From Variovorax gossypii (lineage in GTDB: Bacteria > Pseudomonadota > Gammaproteobacteria > Burkholderiales > Burkholderiaceae_C), in the NCBI RefSeq assembly GCF_003965815.1, contig NZ_RXOE01000008.1:186001-250000 (forward strand): 64,000 bases of DNA, given 5' to 3'. Numbering within the stretch: the first letter of the stretch is position 1; every line of letters starts with the position of its first letter. Of the stretch, positions 1-8,949 are shown piece by piece. The translations under genes and the position numbers were made by a program. The notes under the pieces were generated by a model. That model saw nothing but the letters and a program-made list of their open reading frames with translations, had not been told where the DNA came from and did not search any database.

Positions 1-1
1 C

Positions 2-226
2 AGCGCATCGCACCTGAAGACTCAGTTCAAGCGCTCCATCGGCCTGCCGGTGCACGAGTACGTGGTGCATCGCCGCGTAGACCGCGCGCGCGGCCTGCTG
101 CTGCGCAGCGAGATGCCGGCGAGCATGGTCGCCCTGGAGAGCGGCTTCTCGCACCAGAGCCACATGGCGCGCTGCATGCGCCGCGTGCTCGGCGTCACGC
201 CGGGCGAAGTGCGGCGCGCGGGCTAG
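2..226 (+). CDS. AraC-family transcriptional regulator, C-terminal fragment (cut by window edge)
   Basis: The last 74 codons of an open frame that enters from the left edge. The peptide runs through LKTQFKRSIGLPVHEYV, then RRVDRARGLLLR and ends VTPGEVRRAG. This is the second helix-turn-helix of an AraC/XylS DNA-binding domain, with its typical GLPxxxYxxxxRxxxAxxLL pattern. The N-terminal ligand-binding part lies outside the window, so the ligand is unknown. The gene points towards the amino-acid transporter that starts 220 bases downstream and could regulate it, but nothing in the fragment shows this. Confidence 0.85.
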   Translation, partial: SASHLKTQFKRSIGLPVHEYVVHRRVDRARGLLLRSEMPASMVALESGFSHQSHMARCMRRVLGVTPGEVRRAG

Positions 227-354
227 GGCGCCTGCTCCGCCATCGGCCGGGCGACGCGGCCGATTTCTTCCCATCCTCCCTCCGAAACCTGCCTTGGCGG
301 CACGGTGGCACGGCGGCGCTCAGGGCAAACCCGAGCTTGCCGCGCGCTGCCGCA

Positions 355-411
355 TGGCACACATTATGCAAATGGATTTGCGAATTTGATTTTCATGCAA
401 ATTCAATTGCA
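355..411 (+). promoter_or_regulatory. Promoter/operator region of the amino-acid ABC cluster: sigma-54-like element and two inverted repeats
   Basis: An AT-rich island in front of the binding-protein gene. TGGCACACATTATGCA at 355-370 has GG and GC separated by exactly 10 bases, as in -24/-12 sigma-54 promoters, and keeps the TGGCAC and TGC cores. Overlapping it at 368-381 is the perfect palindrome GCAAAT-GG-ATTTGC, followed at 396-411 by TGCAA-N6-TTGCA. The palindromes look like regulator sites; the RpiR-type protein encoded at 3629 or the AraC-type protein upstream are candidates. The sigma-54 reading is inference, and a sigma-70 promoter cannot be excluded. Confidence 0.45.
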
Positions 412-446
412 CCAATTCGGTGAACTCTTACTCCGGAAGGATTGTC

Positions 447-1199
447 ATGAAGAAACTCGTACTCCGACTGCTCGCGGCCGCGGCCGTCGCCACGTCGTTC
501 ATCGCCGCTCCCGCCACCGCGGCCGGCCCGCTGCTGGTGGCGGTCGATACCGCCTTCGTTCCCTTCGAGTTCAAGGAAGGCGACAAGTACGTGGGCTTCG
601 ACATCGACCTGTGGGAGGCCGTGGCCAAGGAGCTGAAGCTCGAATACAAGCTGCAGCCGATGGACTTCGCCGGCATCCTGCCCGCGCTGCAGACGAAGAA
701 CGTCGACGTGGCGCTGGCCGGCATCACCATCAAGGACGAGCGCAAGAAGGTCATCGACTTCTCCGACGGCTACTACGACAGCGGCTTCATCCTCATGGTG
801 CCCGCCGCCAGCAAGATCGCCGGCGTGGCCGACCTGAAGGGCAAGACGCTGGCCATCAAGACCGGCACCTCCGCCGCCGACTACGCCAAGGCCAACTTCG
901 CCGGCACCGAACTGCGCCAGTTCCCGAACATCGACAACGCCTACCTCGAACTGATGACCGGCCGTGTCGACGCCGCCATGCACGACACGCCGAACGTCCT
1001 GTACTACATCGCGACCGCCGGCGCGGGCAAGGCCAAGGCGGTGGGCCAGCAGATGATGGCGCAGCAGTACGGCATCGGCTTCCCCAAGGGCAGCCCGCTG
1101 GTGCCGCAGGTGAACGCGGCGCTCGCGAAGATCAAGGCCGACGGCCGCTACGCCGCCATCTACCGCAAGTGGTTCAAGGCCGAACCGCCGAAGCCCTGA
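447..1199 (+). CDS. Polar amino-acid ABC transporter, periplasmic substrate-binding protein
   Basis: A 250-residue periplasmic binding protein of the SBP_bac_3 family. A cleavable signal peptide (MKKLVLRLL, then AAPATAA) covers about residues 1-27. The mature part opens with LLVAVDTAFVPFEFKEGDKYVGFDIDLW, the family hallmark (shown here split: LLVAVDTAFVPFEF, then YVGFDIDLW). Later KTGTSAADYA and MHDTPNVLYY are ligand-cleft segments typical of glutamine/arginine binders. I chose the ATG at 447 because GGAAGG lies six bases upstream and it gives a clean signal peptide; an in-frame ATG at 420 would spoil it. It is the first gene of a run with permease, ATPase, C45 hydrolase and regulator. The ligand is probably a polar amino acid or derivative; this is inference. 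Confidence 0.9.
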   Translation: MKKLVLRLLAAAAVATSFIAAPATAAGPLLVAVDTAFVPFEFKEGDKYVGFDIDLWEAVAKELKLEYKLQPMDFAGILPALQTKNVDVALAGITIKDERKKVIDFSDGYYDSGFILMVPAASKIAGVADLKGKTLAIKTGTSAADYAKANFAGTELRQFPNIDNAYLELMTGRVDAAMHDTPNVLYYIATAGAGKAKAVGQQMMAQQYGIGFPKGSPLVPQVNAALAKIKADGRYAAIYRKWFKAEPPKP

Positions 1200-1221
1200 G
1201 CGGCACGCCACGGAGCCATTC

Positions 1222-1878
1222 ATGGATTTCGACTGGTCAGTGATCGCCGGCGCGCTGCCGGCGCTCTTGAAGGGCGCGCAACTCACGGTGCTCATCACCG
1301 TGGCGGGTCTTGCCGGAGGCACGCTGCTGGGCGTGCTGTTCGGCCTGATGCGCGCCTACGGAAACAGCCTCGTCGCGAGCATCGGCTTCGCCTACGTGGG
1401 GCTGGTGCGGGGCACGCCCATCGTGGTGCAGGTCATGTTCATCTACTTCGCATTGCCCGGCCTGCTGGGCGTGCGCGTCGACCCGATGACGGCGGCCATC
1501 GCCTCCATCGTCATCAATTCAGGCGCCTACATCGCGGAGATCGTGCGCGGCGCCTTCCTCTCCGTGCCCCGCGGCCTGAGCGAGGCGGGGCTGGCCATGG
1601 GCCTGCCGCGCTGGCGGGTGCTGGCGTTCGTCGTCGGCCCTGTCGCGTTCCGGCGCATGACGCCGGCGCTGGGCAACCAGTTCATCGTGAGCCTGAAGGA
1701 CACCTCGCTCTTCATCGTCATCGGCGTCGGCGAGCTGACGCGCCAGGGACAGGAAATCATGGCAGCCAACTTCCGCGCCATCGAGATCTGGAGCGCGGTC
1801 GCGGCCATCTACCTGCTGCTGATCGGGCTGCTCACGCTCGGCCTGCGGACTGTCGAAAGAAGGATGCGCATCCTGTGA
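1222..1878 (+). CDS. Polar amino-acid ABC transporter permease
   Basis: A 218-residue inner-membrane permease of the HisM/GlnP type. Hydrophobic segments lie near residues 12-40, 50-80, 85-105 and 180-210. The EAA-like loop reads GAFLSVPRGLSEAGLAMGL, the site that docks on the ATPase. The start codon has GGAG just upstream. Its stop overlaps the GTG start of the ATPase gene by four bases, so the two are translationally coupled. Only one permease gene is present, so the channel is presumably a homodimer, as in other one-permease members of this family. Confidence 0.93.
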   Translation: MDFDWSVIAGALPALLKGAQLTVLITVAGLAGGTLLGVLFGLMRAYGNSLVASIGFAYVGLVRGTPIVVQVMFIYFALPGLLGVRVDPMTAAIASIVINSGAYIAEIVRGAFLSVPRGLSEAGLAMGLPRWRVLAFVVGPVAFRRMTPALGNQFIVSLKDTSLFIVIGVGELTRQGQEIMAANFRAIEIWSAVAAIYLLLIGLLTLGLRTVERRMRIL

Positions 1879-2603
1879 ACATCGTCGAATTCAAGAATGT
1901 GGAGAAGCGCTTCGGCGCCAACAAGGTGCTCGACCGCGTGAGCCTGCAGATCCGCAAGGGCGAGGTCGTGGTGCTGATCGGCCCCTCGGGCTCGGGCAAG
2001 TCGACGCTGCTGCGCTGCATCAACGCGCTGGAGCAGATCGACGGCGGCGACCTGCTGGTGGACGGCCTCAGCGTGCGCGGCGGCAATGCCGTGGCGCGCG
2101 AGATCCGCCAGGAGGCCGGCATGGTGTTCCAGCAGTTCAACCTGTTCCCGCAGATGACCGCGCTCGAGAACGTCGCCTTCGGCCCGCGCCAGGTGCGCGG
2201 CGCCTCCAGGTCGCAGGCCCGGGCCCAGGCCGCGGAGCTGCTCGCCAAGGTGGGGCTCTCCGAGCGCGTGAACCACTATCCCAGCGAACTTTCCGGCGGA
2301 CAGCAGCAGCGCGTGGCCATCGCACGCGCGTTGGCCGTCAGGCCGAAGCTGATGCTGTTCGACGAGCCGACCTCCGCGCTCGACCCCGAGTTGCGGCAGG
2401 AGGTGCTGCGCGTGATGCAGTCGCTCGCCGAGGAGGGCATGACGATGGTGGTCGTCACCCACGAGATGCAGTTCGCCCGCAAGGTCGGGACGCGACTGAT
2501 CTTCATGGAGCACGGCCACATCACGGTCGACGGACCGCCGTCGCAGTTGCTGGACAACCCACCCAACCAGCGCCTGCGCGACTTTCTTCAGCACGTAGAG
2601 TGA
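1875..2603 (+). CDS. Amino-acid ABC transporter ATP-binding protein
   Basis: A 242-residue ABC ATPase of the GlnQ type. Walker A is GPSGSGKST (about residues 35-43), the signature is LSGGQQQRVAIARAL (about 135-149), Walker B with the catalytic glutamate is LMLFDEPTSALD, and the switch histidine is in VVVTHEM. The start is GTG, inside the last codons of the permease gene (GTGA overlap). The full-length family size and intact motifs argue for a working pump that energises the permease encoded at 1222. The next gene starts two bases after the stop, so the C45 hydrolase is in the same operon. Confidence 0.94.
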   Translation: MNIVEFKNVEKRFGANKVLDRVSLQIRKGEVVVLIGPSGSGKSTLLRCINALEQIDGGDLLVDGLSVRGGNAVAREIRQEAGMVFQQFNLFPQMTALENVAFGPRQVRGASRSQARAQAAELLAKVGLSERVNHYPSELSGGQQQRVAIARALAVRPKLMLFDEPTSALDPELRQEVLRVMQSLAEEGMTMVVVTHEMQFARKVGTRLIFMEHGHITVDGPPSQLLDNPPNQRLRDFLQHVE

Positions 2604-2604
2604 C

Positions 2605-3669
2605 ATGCCGACATTGAATTACCTCGAAGCCGGAGGATCGCCCTTCGAGACGGGACGGACGCTGGGCCGCTTCGGCGCCGCGGCGATGCAGGACTACGCG
2701 CGGCATTCGCCCGCCTGGGCATCGGTGATGCACCATCGCGGCACACCCGCTGCCGGGGCGATGTCCGCCCTGGTGCGTTCGCGCTTCCCGCGCATATGGG
2801 ACGAACTCCAGGGCCTTGCCGCGGGGCTGGAGCTGCCCCTCGAAGACGTGTTCCTGTGGAACTGCCGCGGCGACCTGTGGGCCATGGCGCCCGACGGCTG
2901 CACCACGGTGCAGGAATCGACGGGCACGCTGCGCCGCATCACGCACAACGAAGACGGCGACCCGGCCTTCGCGGGGCATTGCGCGATCGCGGAATGCACT
3001 GTCGAGGGCAGTGTGCCCTTCGCTTCCTTCGTCTATCCGGGATCGCTGCCGGGCCATACCTTCGCGGTGACCGACGGCGGCCTGGCGATGACGGTGAACA
3101 ACCTTCGATGCCTGAACGTGCGGCCGGGCGTGCCGCGCATGGTGCTCACGCGGGCACTGCTCGAAGCCGCCAGCCTGCAGGATGTGCGCGCGCTGCTCGC
3201 GTCGAACGAACGCGCGGGCGGCTTTCACCTCACGGTGGCGCATCGGGCATCGCTCGGGCTGTTGAGCGTGGAGTTCAGCTCCGAGGCTTGCTCCATCGTG
3301 GAGATCGACGGGCGCCGGCTGCATGCCAACCATGCGCTGCACTCGACGCTGCGCGACCTGCCGCAGATCGTTACGGGATCTTCGCGGCACAGGCAGGAGC
3401 GCGGCGATGCGCTGCTGGCGGAAGATGGCGCGACGATCGATCCGCTGCGCCTGCTGGCCGACGGCAGCGATGCGTCGTTTCCGATCCTGCGTGCCGCCCC
3501 GGACGACAGCGACGCGGAGAACACGATGGCGACCGCAGACATCCGCATCGTCGCCGGTGCTTCGCACATCGAATGGGAGGTGTACGAGCACCCGGCCCGG
3601 CCGCCGCGATTCCATATGATCGACGGCCATGCAAGCACCGAAAAAAGCCAGCGTGCCCGCCCAGCCTGA
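2605..3669 (+). CDS. C45-type N-terminal-nucleophile acyltransferase/amidohydrolase (penicillin acyltransferase-like)
   Basis: A 354-residue protein resembling the C45 peptidase family (acyl-CoA:6-aminopenicillanate acyltransferase and relatives). Family members self-cleave and use the freed cysteine as nucleophile. Here the likely site is DGCTTVQE near residue 98, followed by ITHNEDGDP and later TVNNLRCLNVRPGVPR, which match the family pattern. No signal peptide is seen, so it should act in the cytoplasm. It begins two bases after the ATPase stop, which suggests that it breaks an amide bond in whatever the transporter brings in. The true substrate (N-acyl amino acid, beta-lactam or peptide) cannot be read from sequence. 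Its last 41 bases overlap the start of the next gene. Confidence 0.8.
   Translation: MPTLNYLEAGGSPFETGRTLGRFGAAAMQDYARHSPAWASVMHHRGTPAAGAMSALVRSRFPRIWDELQGLAAGLELPLEDVFLWNCRGDLWAMAPDGCTTVQESTGTLRRITHNEDGDPAFAGHCAIAECTVEGSVPFASFVYPGSLPGHTFAVTDGGLAMTVNNLRCLNVRPGVPRMVLTRALLEAASLQDVRALLASNERAGGFHLTVAHRASLGLLSVEFSSEACSIVEIDGRRLHANHALHSTLRDLPQIVTGSSRHRQERGDALLAEDGATIDPLRLLADGSDASFPILRAAPDDSDAENTMATADIRIVAGASHIEWEVYEHPARPPRFHMIDGHASTEKSQRARPA
3615..3620 (+). promoter_or_regulatory. Candidate -10 box for a leaderless regulator transcript
   Basis: TATGAT ends eight bases before the ATG of the RpiR-type gene at 3629, inside the coding end of the C45 gene. No ribosome-binding sequence is present before that ATG. 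A transcript starting seven to nine bases after the box would begin at the start codon. The same spacing recurs at several other genes of this window. Confidence 0.35.
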
Positions 3670-4627
3670 TGCCGATGACACCGACGGCGCAGGCGGCAGT
3701 GCGGACGGCGCCTCGCCGCCGCGAACCGTCGAGGAACTGCGCGCACTGACGGTGCGCCTCGGGCGCGGCGACGCGCTGATCTCGATGGGCAGCAAGGCGC
3801 ACAGCGTGCTGGCTCGCCTGGTCGAGCGCCCGGAAGAGGTCGCGGTGCGCACCATCACCGAGCTGGCCGACTCGCTGGGCGTGAACGCATCGACGCTCAC
3901 GCGCCTTGCCACCCGGCTTGGCTACGCCGGCTTCGTCGAGTTCCAGACCGTGTTCCGCGACGGGCTGGCGTCGCGGCACCGGCACTTCTACAGCGAACAG
4001 GCCGGCCGGCTGGTGGCGCACGCGTCGGAGCGTTCGCAGTCCGAAGGGCCGGGGCAGCGCCCGGAGATCGACACGATGGTGCAGATCGCCCGCGACTCGA
4101 TCGCCAACACCGAAGGTTTTCTCGCGCAGCTGTCGGCCGACGAGCTGCAACAGGCTGCCCGGCTCCTTGCCGCCGCGCCACGGGTGCGGGTGCACGGCCT
4201 GCGGCAGTTCAGCGCGCTGGCGAGCTTCCTGGCCTACGGGCTGGCGATGGTGCGCGGCGACGTGGCGCTGCTCGATCCTCATGGCCTCGGTGTGGCCGAG
4301 GGGCTGGCGCAGTTGCAGCCAGGCGATCTGGTGGTCGTGACGAGTGTCGAGCCCTACACGCGCAGCATCGCCGAGACGGCCGAGGCCGCAGCCAAGGCCG
4401 GCATGGTCGTGATCGCCATCACCGACCACCGCGCCTCGCCGCTCGCGGCCTTCGCGAAGCACTCCTTCTTCGTGCCGCATGGCAGCACCTTCTTCAGCAA
4501 TTCGATGGGCGCCTACGTCATCTTCTGCGAGGGCCTGCTGAACCTGGTCGCGACCGGCCTGGGCAAGAAGGCGCTGGAGGCGCTCGAGCGGCGCGAGCGC
4601 TTCATCGCCGACCTGGGTATCGAGTAG
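3629..4627 (+). CDS. MurR/RpiR-family transcriptional regulator
   Basis: A 332-residue regulator with the RpiR architecture. After a Pro/Ala/Asp-rich N-terminal tail of about 40 residues comes a helix-turn-helix (RTITELADSLGVNASTLTRL, near residues 73-92). A SIS sugar-phosphate-type isomerase fold follows, with VRVHGLRQFSALASFLAYGL and LVVVTSVEPYTRSIAETAEA. RpiR proteins usually sense a phosphorylated sugar or amino-sugar compound. It is the last gene of the transporter/C45 group and probably controls it. The start overlaps the previous gene by 41 bases; a later start near MGSKAHSVLARL would lose part of the DNA-binding domain. Confidence 0.88.
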   Translation: MQAPKKASVPAQPDADDTDGAGGSADGASPPRTVEELRALTVRLGRGDALISMGSKAHSVLARLVERPEEVAVRTITELADSLGVNASTLTRLATRLGYAGFVEFQTVFRDGLASRHRHFYSEQAGRLVAHASERSQSEGPGQRPEIDTMVQIARDSIANTEGFLAQLSADELQQAARLLAAAPRVRVHGLRQFSALASFLAYGLAMVRGDVALLDPHGLGVAEGLAQLQPGDLVVVTSVEPYTRSIAETAEAAAKAGMVVIAITDHRASPLAAFAKHSFFVPHGSTFFSNSMGAYVIFCEGLLNLVATGLGKKALEALERRERFIADLGIE

Positions 4628-4646
4628 GGCTGGCCGCGCTCGGCGC

Positions 4647-5621
4647 TCAGTTCTGGTCGTCGAAGCCGCCGAAGGCGATGTCCGGCGCGCTCGTGTTGTG
4701 CTTCGACGGCAGGCTGCGGCCGAAGCGCACCTGCGTGGCCTGAAGGCTCTTCACCTCCGGCAGCGGCAGCACCTGATGCGCGGCACCGGGCGATGCCTGC
4801 CAGCGTACTTCGCTCACGTCGGCGTTGTCGGGCGTGACGTACATCGAGCGCAGCACCGCGAAGGGCTGGGCGCTTGCCGTCGGTTTCGACAGCGTCACGT
4901 CGAGCGCGGTGCGCGTGCGGCTGATTTCGTCGACCTTCACTGCTGCGCTGCCGCCATCGGTGAAGCGAACGTGGATGGCCAGCGGCCGCGGCACGATGCG
5001 GATCGACGCGATGTTCACCACCGGCCGCGCGGCCGCCTCGACCGGGCCGAGCAGGAAGGACGAGCCGTACACGCCGTCGCCGAAGCGCGGCTCGGGCAGC
5101 GGCTTGATGCGCCAGTAGCCGTCGGACGGATAGAGCACGATGGCTTCGAGCGGCTTGCCGTTTTCCTTCCGGAACACCTGCAGCAGGTGGAAGCCGCGGT
5201 CCTTGCGCTTGCCCACCTGCACGGGCACGCGCTGCGGACGCCAGAAGCTCGGCAGCGTCATGCCGACGACGCGCCACTGGGCGTTGTCCATCAGCACCAC
5301 GGTGCGCTTGCGGAAGCGGTAGGCCGGGTCGGTGGGATGAGCGCCGCCGTCGAAGTTGCAGCCCGAGAAGTCGGGGGCGGTGACGTCGTTGCCGATCTTG
5401 TCGAGGTAATCGGGCTGCAGCGCCTCGATGCGCATGCGGCGGATGCCTTCGCCGCGCAGGGTGAGCGAGACGTTGTCTTCCTCGGCGCAGGCGGTGGTGG
5501 TGGTGCCGTTCTCGACGGTGGCGGCGACAGGGGCTGCATGGGCCGGGACGGTGGCTGCCAGCAGAAGGGCGGCCAAAGTGCCGGGAAGAAGCGCGATGCG
5601 CGCGGCGGTCGAAAGGGGCAT
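4647..5621 (-). CDS. Exported protein of unknown function
   Basis: A 324-residue protein with a signal peptide (a hydrophobic stretch ending ATVPAHAAP near residue 30), so it is periplasmic or secreted. I do not recognise a family. The mature part is rich in beta-type sequence (SLTLRGEGIRRMRIEAL, YRFRKRTVVLMDNAQWRVVG) and contains two cysteines (TTTACAEEDN and FSGCNFDGG) that could form a disulphide. It is preceded on the same strand by the pnuC/kinase pair but separated by about 33 bases, so a shared transcript is possible. Confidence 0.75.
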   Translation of the reverse strand: MPLSTAARIALLPGTLAALLLAATVPAHAAPVAATVENGTTTTACAEEDNVSLTLRGEGIRRMRIEALQPDYLDKIGNDVTAPDFSGCNFDGGAHPTDPAYRFRKRTVVLMDNAQWRVVGMTLPSFWRPQRVPVQVGKRKDRGFHLLQVFRKENGKPLEAIVLYPSDGYWRIKPLPEPRFGDGVYGSSFLLGPVEAAARPVVNIASIRIVPRPLAIHVRFTDGGSAAVKVDEISRTRTALDVTLSKPTASAQPFAVLRSMYVTPDNADVSEVRWQASPGAAHQVLPLPEVKSLQATQVRFGRSLPSKHNTSAPDIAFGGFDDQN

Positions 5622-5654
5622 CGGGTCTCCGGTAAGAGGAAAGGGGCGAGCGCG

Positions 5655-6326
5655 TTACTCGCGGCGCGCGATGAGATCGCTGAACAGCTTATGTTCGCAT
5701 TCCGGGTCGGAGCATTTCTCGCAAGGCCATGACCACGAGGCGGGCTTCGCGTCGGACCGGGCGCGCGTGCGAGGCCGGCCCTCGTTGCCCGCGATGGAGA
5801 CGATGGCGTTCCAGGCGTTCGCGAGCCGCTCGCCGCCTGTGCCGTGCACGACCGCGTACGAGAGCTTCGCTCCCGTGAGCGCGGCGCGCACCAGCGTGTC
5901 GGTCGGCTGCTGCGCATGCGGGCCGTCGCGCATGTCGTCGGCGACCCAGGGCAGGTCGAGCGCGGTGAGCAGTGTGATCGCATAGCGCCGCTGGGCCGCC
6001 AGTGCGCTGTCGTAGAGGGAGGTGTCGGCGAAGAGCTGTTCGCTGTAGACGGCCGTCATGAGCGCCGTGGTGTCGGCCACCACCACGCCGGTGGCCGCGG
6101 CCATCGCAATGCGGCGGGTCTGTTCGTCGGCGATGGCCTGCTGCTCGTCGGGGCGCGGCGTGCGGCCTTCGCGTTCGCACCATTCGCGCAGGTATTCGCT
6201 CACCAGCGTGACGGGCACGCCGCGGTCGTGCAGGCGCTGCGCGATGGCGCGGGCCAGTTCGGTCTTGCCGGTGCTCTCGGCGCCCACGAGGGCGATGACG
6301 CAGCCGGTCGGCAGCACGGGAGTCAT
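5655..6326 (-). CDS. NadR-like P-loop kinase (ribosylnicotinamide kinase type), with cysteine-rich tail
   Basis: A 223-residue ATPase with Walker A at GAESTGKTELARAIA near residue 15, resembling the kinase half of NadR, which phosphorylates nicotinamide riboside to NMN. The N-terminal adenylyltransferase half of NadR is absent. The start is the ATG at 6326, overlapping the pnuC stop by four bases (ATGA), so the pair is translationally coupled: PnuC imports the riboside and this kinase traps it. Other NadR-like pieces are VSEYLREWCE and VVADTTALMT. An unusual C-terminal tail, WPCEKCSDPECEHKLF, carries a CxxC...CxH cluster that could bind a metal. The kinase assignment is strong; the exact substrate is inferred from the neighbour. 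Confidence 0.82.
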   Translation of the reverse strand: MTPVLPTGCVIALVGAESTGKTELARAIAQRLHDRGVPVTLVSEYLREWCEREGRTPRPDEQQAIADEQTRRIAMAAATGVVVADTTALMTAVYSEQLFADTSLYDSALAAQRRYAITLLTALDLPWVADDMRDGPHAQQPTDTLVRAALTGAKLSYAVVHGTGGERLANAWNAIVSIAGNEGRPRTRARSDAKPASWSWPCEKCSDPECEHKLFSDLIARRE

Positions 6327-6949
6327 GCGCGCGCAGCCCCGGCAGAGGGCATGCGCTGGCGCCAGGCAAGGTAGCCGGCCACGCTGAGCACGGCGAACAC
6401 CGCGTACAGCCCCACGGTGAGCCACAGGCCCTTGTGGATGAAGAGGCCCACGCTCACGACGTTCACCGCCAGCCAGATCAGCCAGTTCTCGATGAACTTG
6501 CGCCCGAGCAGGAATTGCCCGACCAGGCTCAGGCCGGTGGCGAAGCCGTCCCACCAGGGCACGTCGGTGTCGGTGAAGCGGCGCAGGAAGAGGGCGACCG
6601 CCGGCCATGCGAGCGCGCAGGCGAGCAGCGTGAGCGCGATGCCGCGCGACGAAAGCCGGCTGACGCGCAGCGCGCTGCCGTCGGCCCGGTGGCCGCGCAG
6701 CCATTGCGCCCAGCCCCAGAAGGCGACGAGCGCGAAGAAGACCTGCAGCGAGGCGTCACCGTAGATGCGCGCCTTGGCGAACACCGCCACGTAGAGCAGC
6801 GAGCTGACGATGGCCAGCGGCCATCCCCAGTGGATCTCGCGCATGTTGCAGCCGACCATGGCGAGCGCCAGCGTCGACGCGACGAGCTCGAGCCAGCTCA
6901 CGGGAGAGCCCCACAGCATGAACGCGGGGGCCGAGAGTAGCTCGGTCAT
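6323..6949 (-). CDS. pnuC: Nicotinamide riboside transporter PnuC
   Basis: A 208-residue inner-membrane protein with about seven hydrophobic helices. Family features include GCNMREIHWGWPLAI near residue 34, a YVAVFAKARIYGDASLQVFF-type region, and VNVVSVGLFIHKGLWLTVGLY near the C-terminus. PnuC proteins let nicotinamide riboside enter by facilitated diffusion, with import driven by phosphorylation inside. The overlapping kinase gene downstream fits this exactly. No NAD-repressor gene or obvious riboswitch was seen upstream. Confidence 0.9.
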   Translation of the reverse strand: MTELLSAPAFMLWGSPVSWLELVASTLALAMVGCNMREIHWGWPLAIVSSLLYVAVFAKARIYGDASLQVFFALVAFWGWAQWLRGHRADGSALRVSRLSSRGIALTLLACALAWPAVALFLRRFTDTDVPWWDGFATGLSLVGQFLLGRKFIENWLIWLAVNVVSVGLFIHKGLWLTVGLYAVFAVLSVAGYLAWRQRMPSAGAARA

Positions 6950-7003
6950 CGGCTCGGCGGACGAAGAAAGAAAAGGGGAGGGAGGGGCGAGGGAAGGCCG
7001 AGG

Positions 7004-7282
7004 TCAGTGCGCGATCTGCACGAACACTTCGTTCGGCTTGACCATGCCGAGCTCGGCGCGCGCCCGTTCCTCGACCATCTCGAGGCCGTCCTTCAGGTCG
7101 TTGACCTCGGAGCTCAGGCGCTCGTTGTTCAGCGCGGCCTTGGCGTTGGCTTCCTTCTGGTCGGCCAGCTTGGTCCGCAACTGGGCCACGTCGCGCACGC
7201 TGCCGCGCCCGTTCCACAGCTGCCACTGCAGGATGGCCAACAGGAGCAGCAGAACGATCGGAGGAACGAGGCGGGCGCGCAT
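7004..7282 (-). CDS. ftsB: Cell division protein FtsB
   Basis: A 92-residue bitopic membrane protein: a short N-terminus, one membrane helix (VPPIVLLLLLAILQWQLW), then a coiled coil (LRTKLADQKEANAKAALNNE) and a tail ELGMVKPNEVFVQI typical of FtsB. In the FtsQLB complex it helps switch on septal wall synthesis. The gene lies 19 bases after eno on the same strand, the usual eno-ftsB arrangement of many proteobacteria. Confidence 0.93.
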   Translation of the reverse strand: MRARLVPPIVLLLLLAILQWQLWNGRGSVRDVAQLRTKLADQKEANAKAALNNERLSSEVNDLKDGLEMVEERARAELGMVKPNEVFVQIAH

Positions 7283-7301
7283 GCCGCGTGGCGTCCGGGC
7301 G

Positions 7302-8585
<1,284 letters not shown>

Positions 8586-8658
8586 CTTCTGTCTTTCTCT
8601 TTCTGGTCTCTTTGGGCGGATGAATAGATGGGGGAACGGGTCGGAGGGAGCGGAAGGA

Positions 8659-8949
8659 TCAGAGGCCTTCGACGGCGATCATGTTCATGATCGCGGCGCC
8701 GGCACGCGCCTCGCGCGCCTTCAGGTATTCGGGCGTCTCGTAGAAGGCCTTGGCCTTCTCGAAGCTGGGGAACTTGAGGATCACGACGCGCGTGGGCTTC
8801 CAGTCGCCTTCCAGCGGCTGGATCTGGCCACCGCGCACGCACACCTCGGCGCCGTGCGCCTGCATGGCGACGGTCGACCACTTGCGGTATTCCTCGTACT
8901 GCGTCGGGTTGGTCACCTCGACCTGGGCGATGACGTATCCGCTGCTCAT
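8659..8949 (-). CDS. DUF1330 family protein
   Basis: A 96-residue soluble protein of the DUF1330 ferredoxin-like (dimeric alpha-beta barrel) family. Family features are YVIAQVEVTNPTQYEEYRK at the N-terminus, VRGGQIQPLEGDW in the middle and FPSFEKAKAFYETPEY near residue 65. No enzymatic role is established for the family. Its ATG overlaps the pyrG stop by four bases (ATGA), so it is translationally coupled to pyrG, and eno follows 73 bases downstream. Confidence 0.88.
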   Translation of the reverse strand: MSSGYVIAQVEVTNPTQYEEYRKWSTVAMQAHGAEVCVRGGQIQPLEGDWKPTRVVILKFPSFEKAKAFYETPEYLKAREARAGAAIMNMIAVEGL

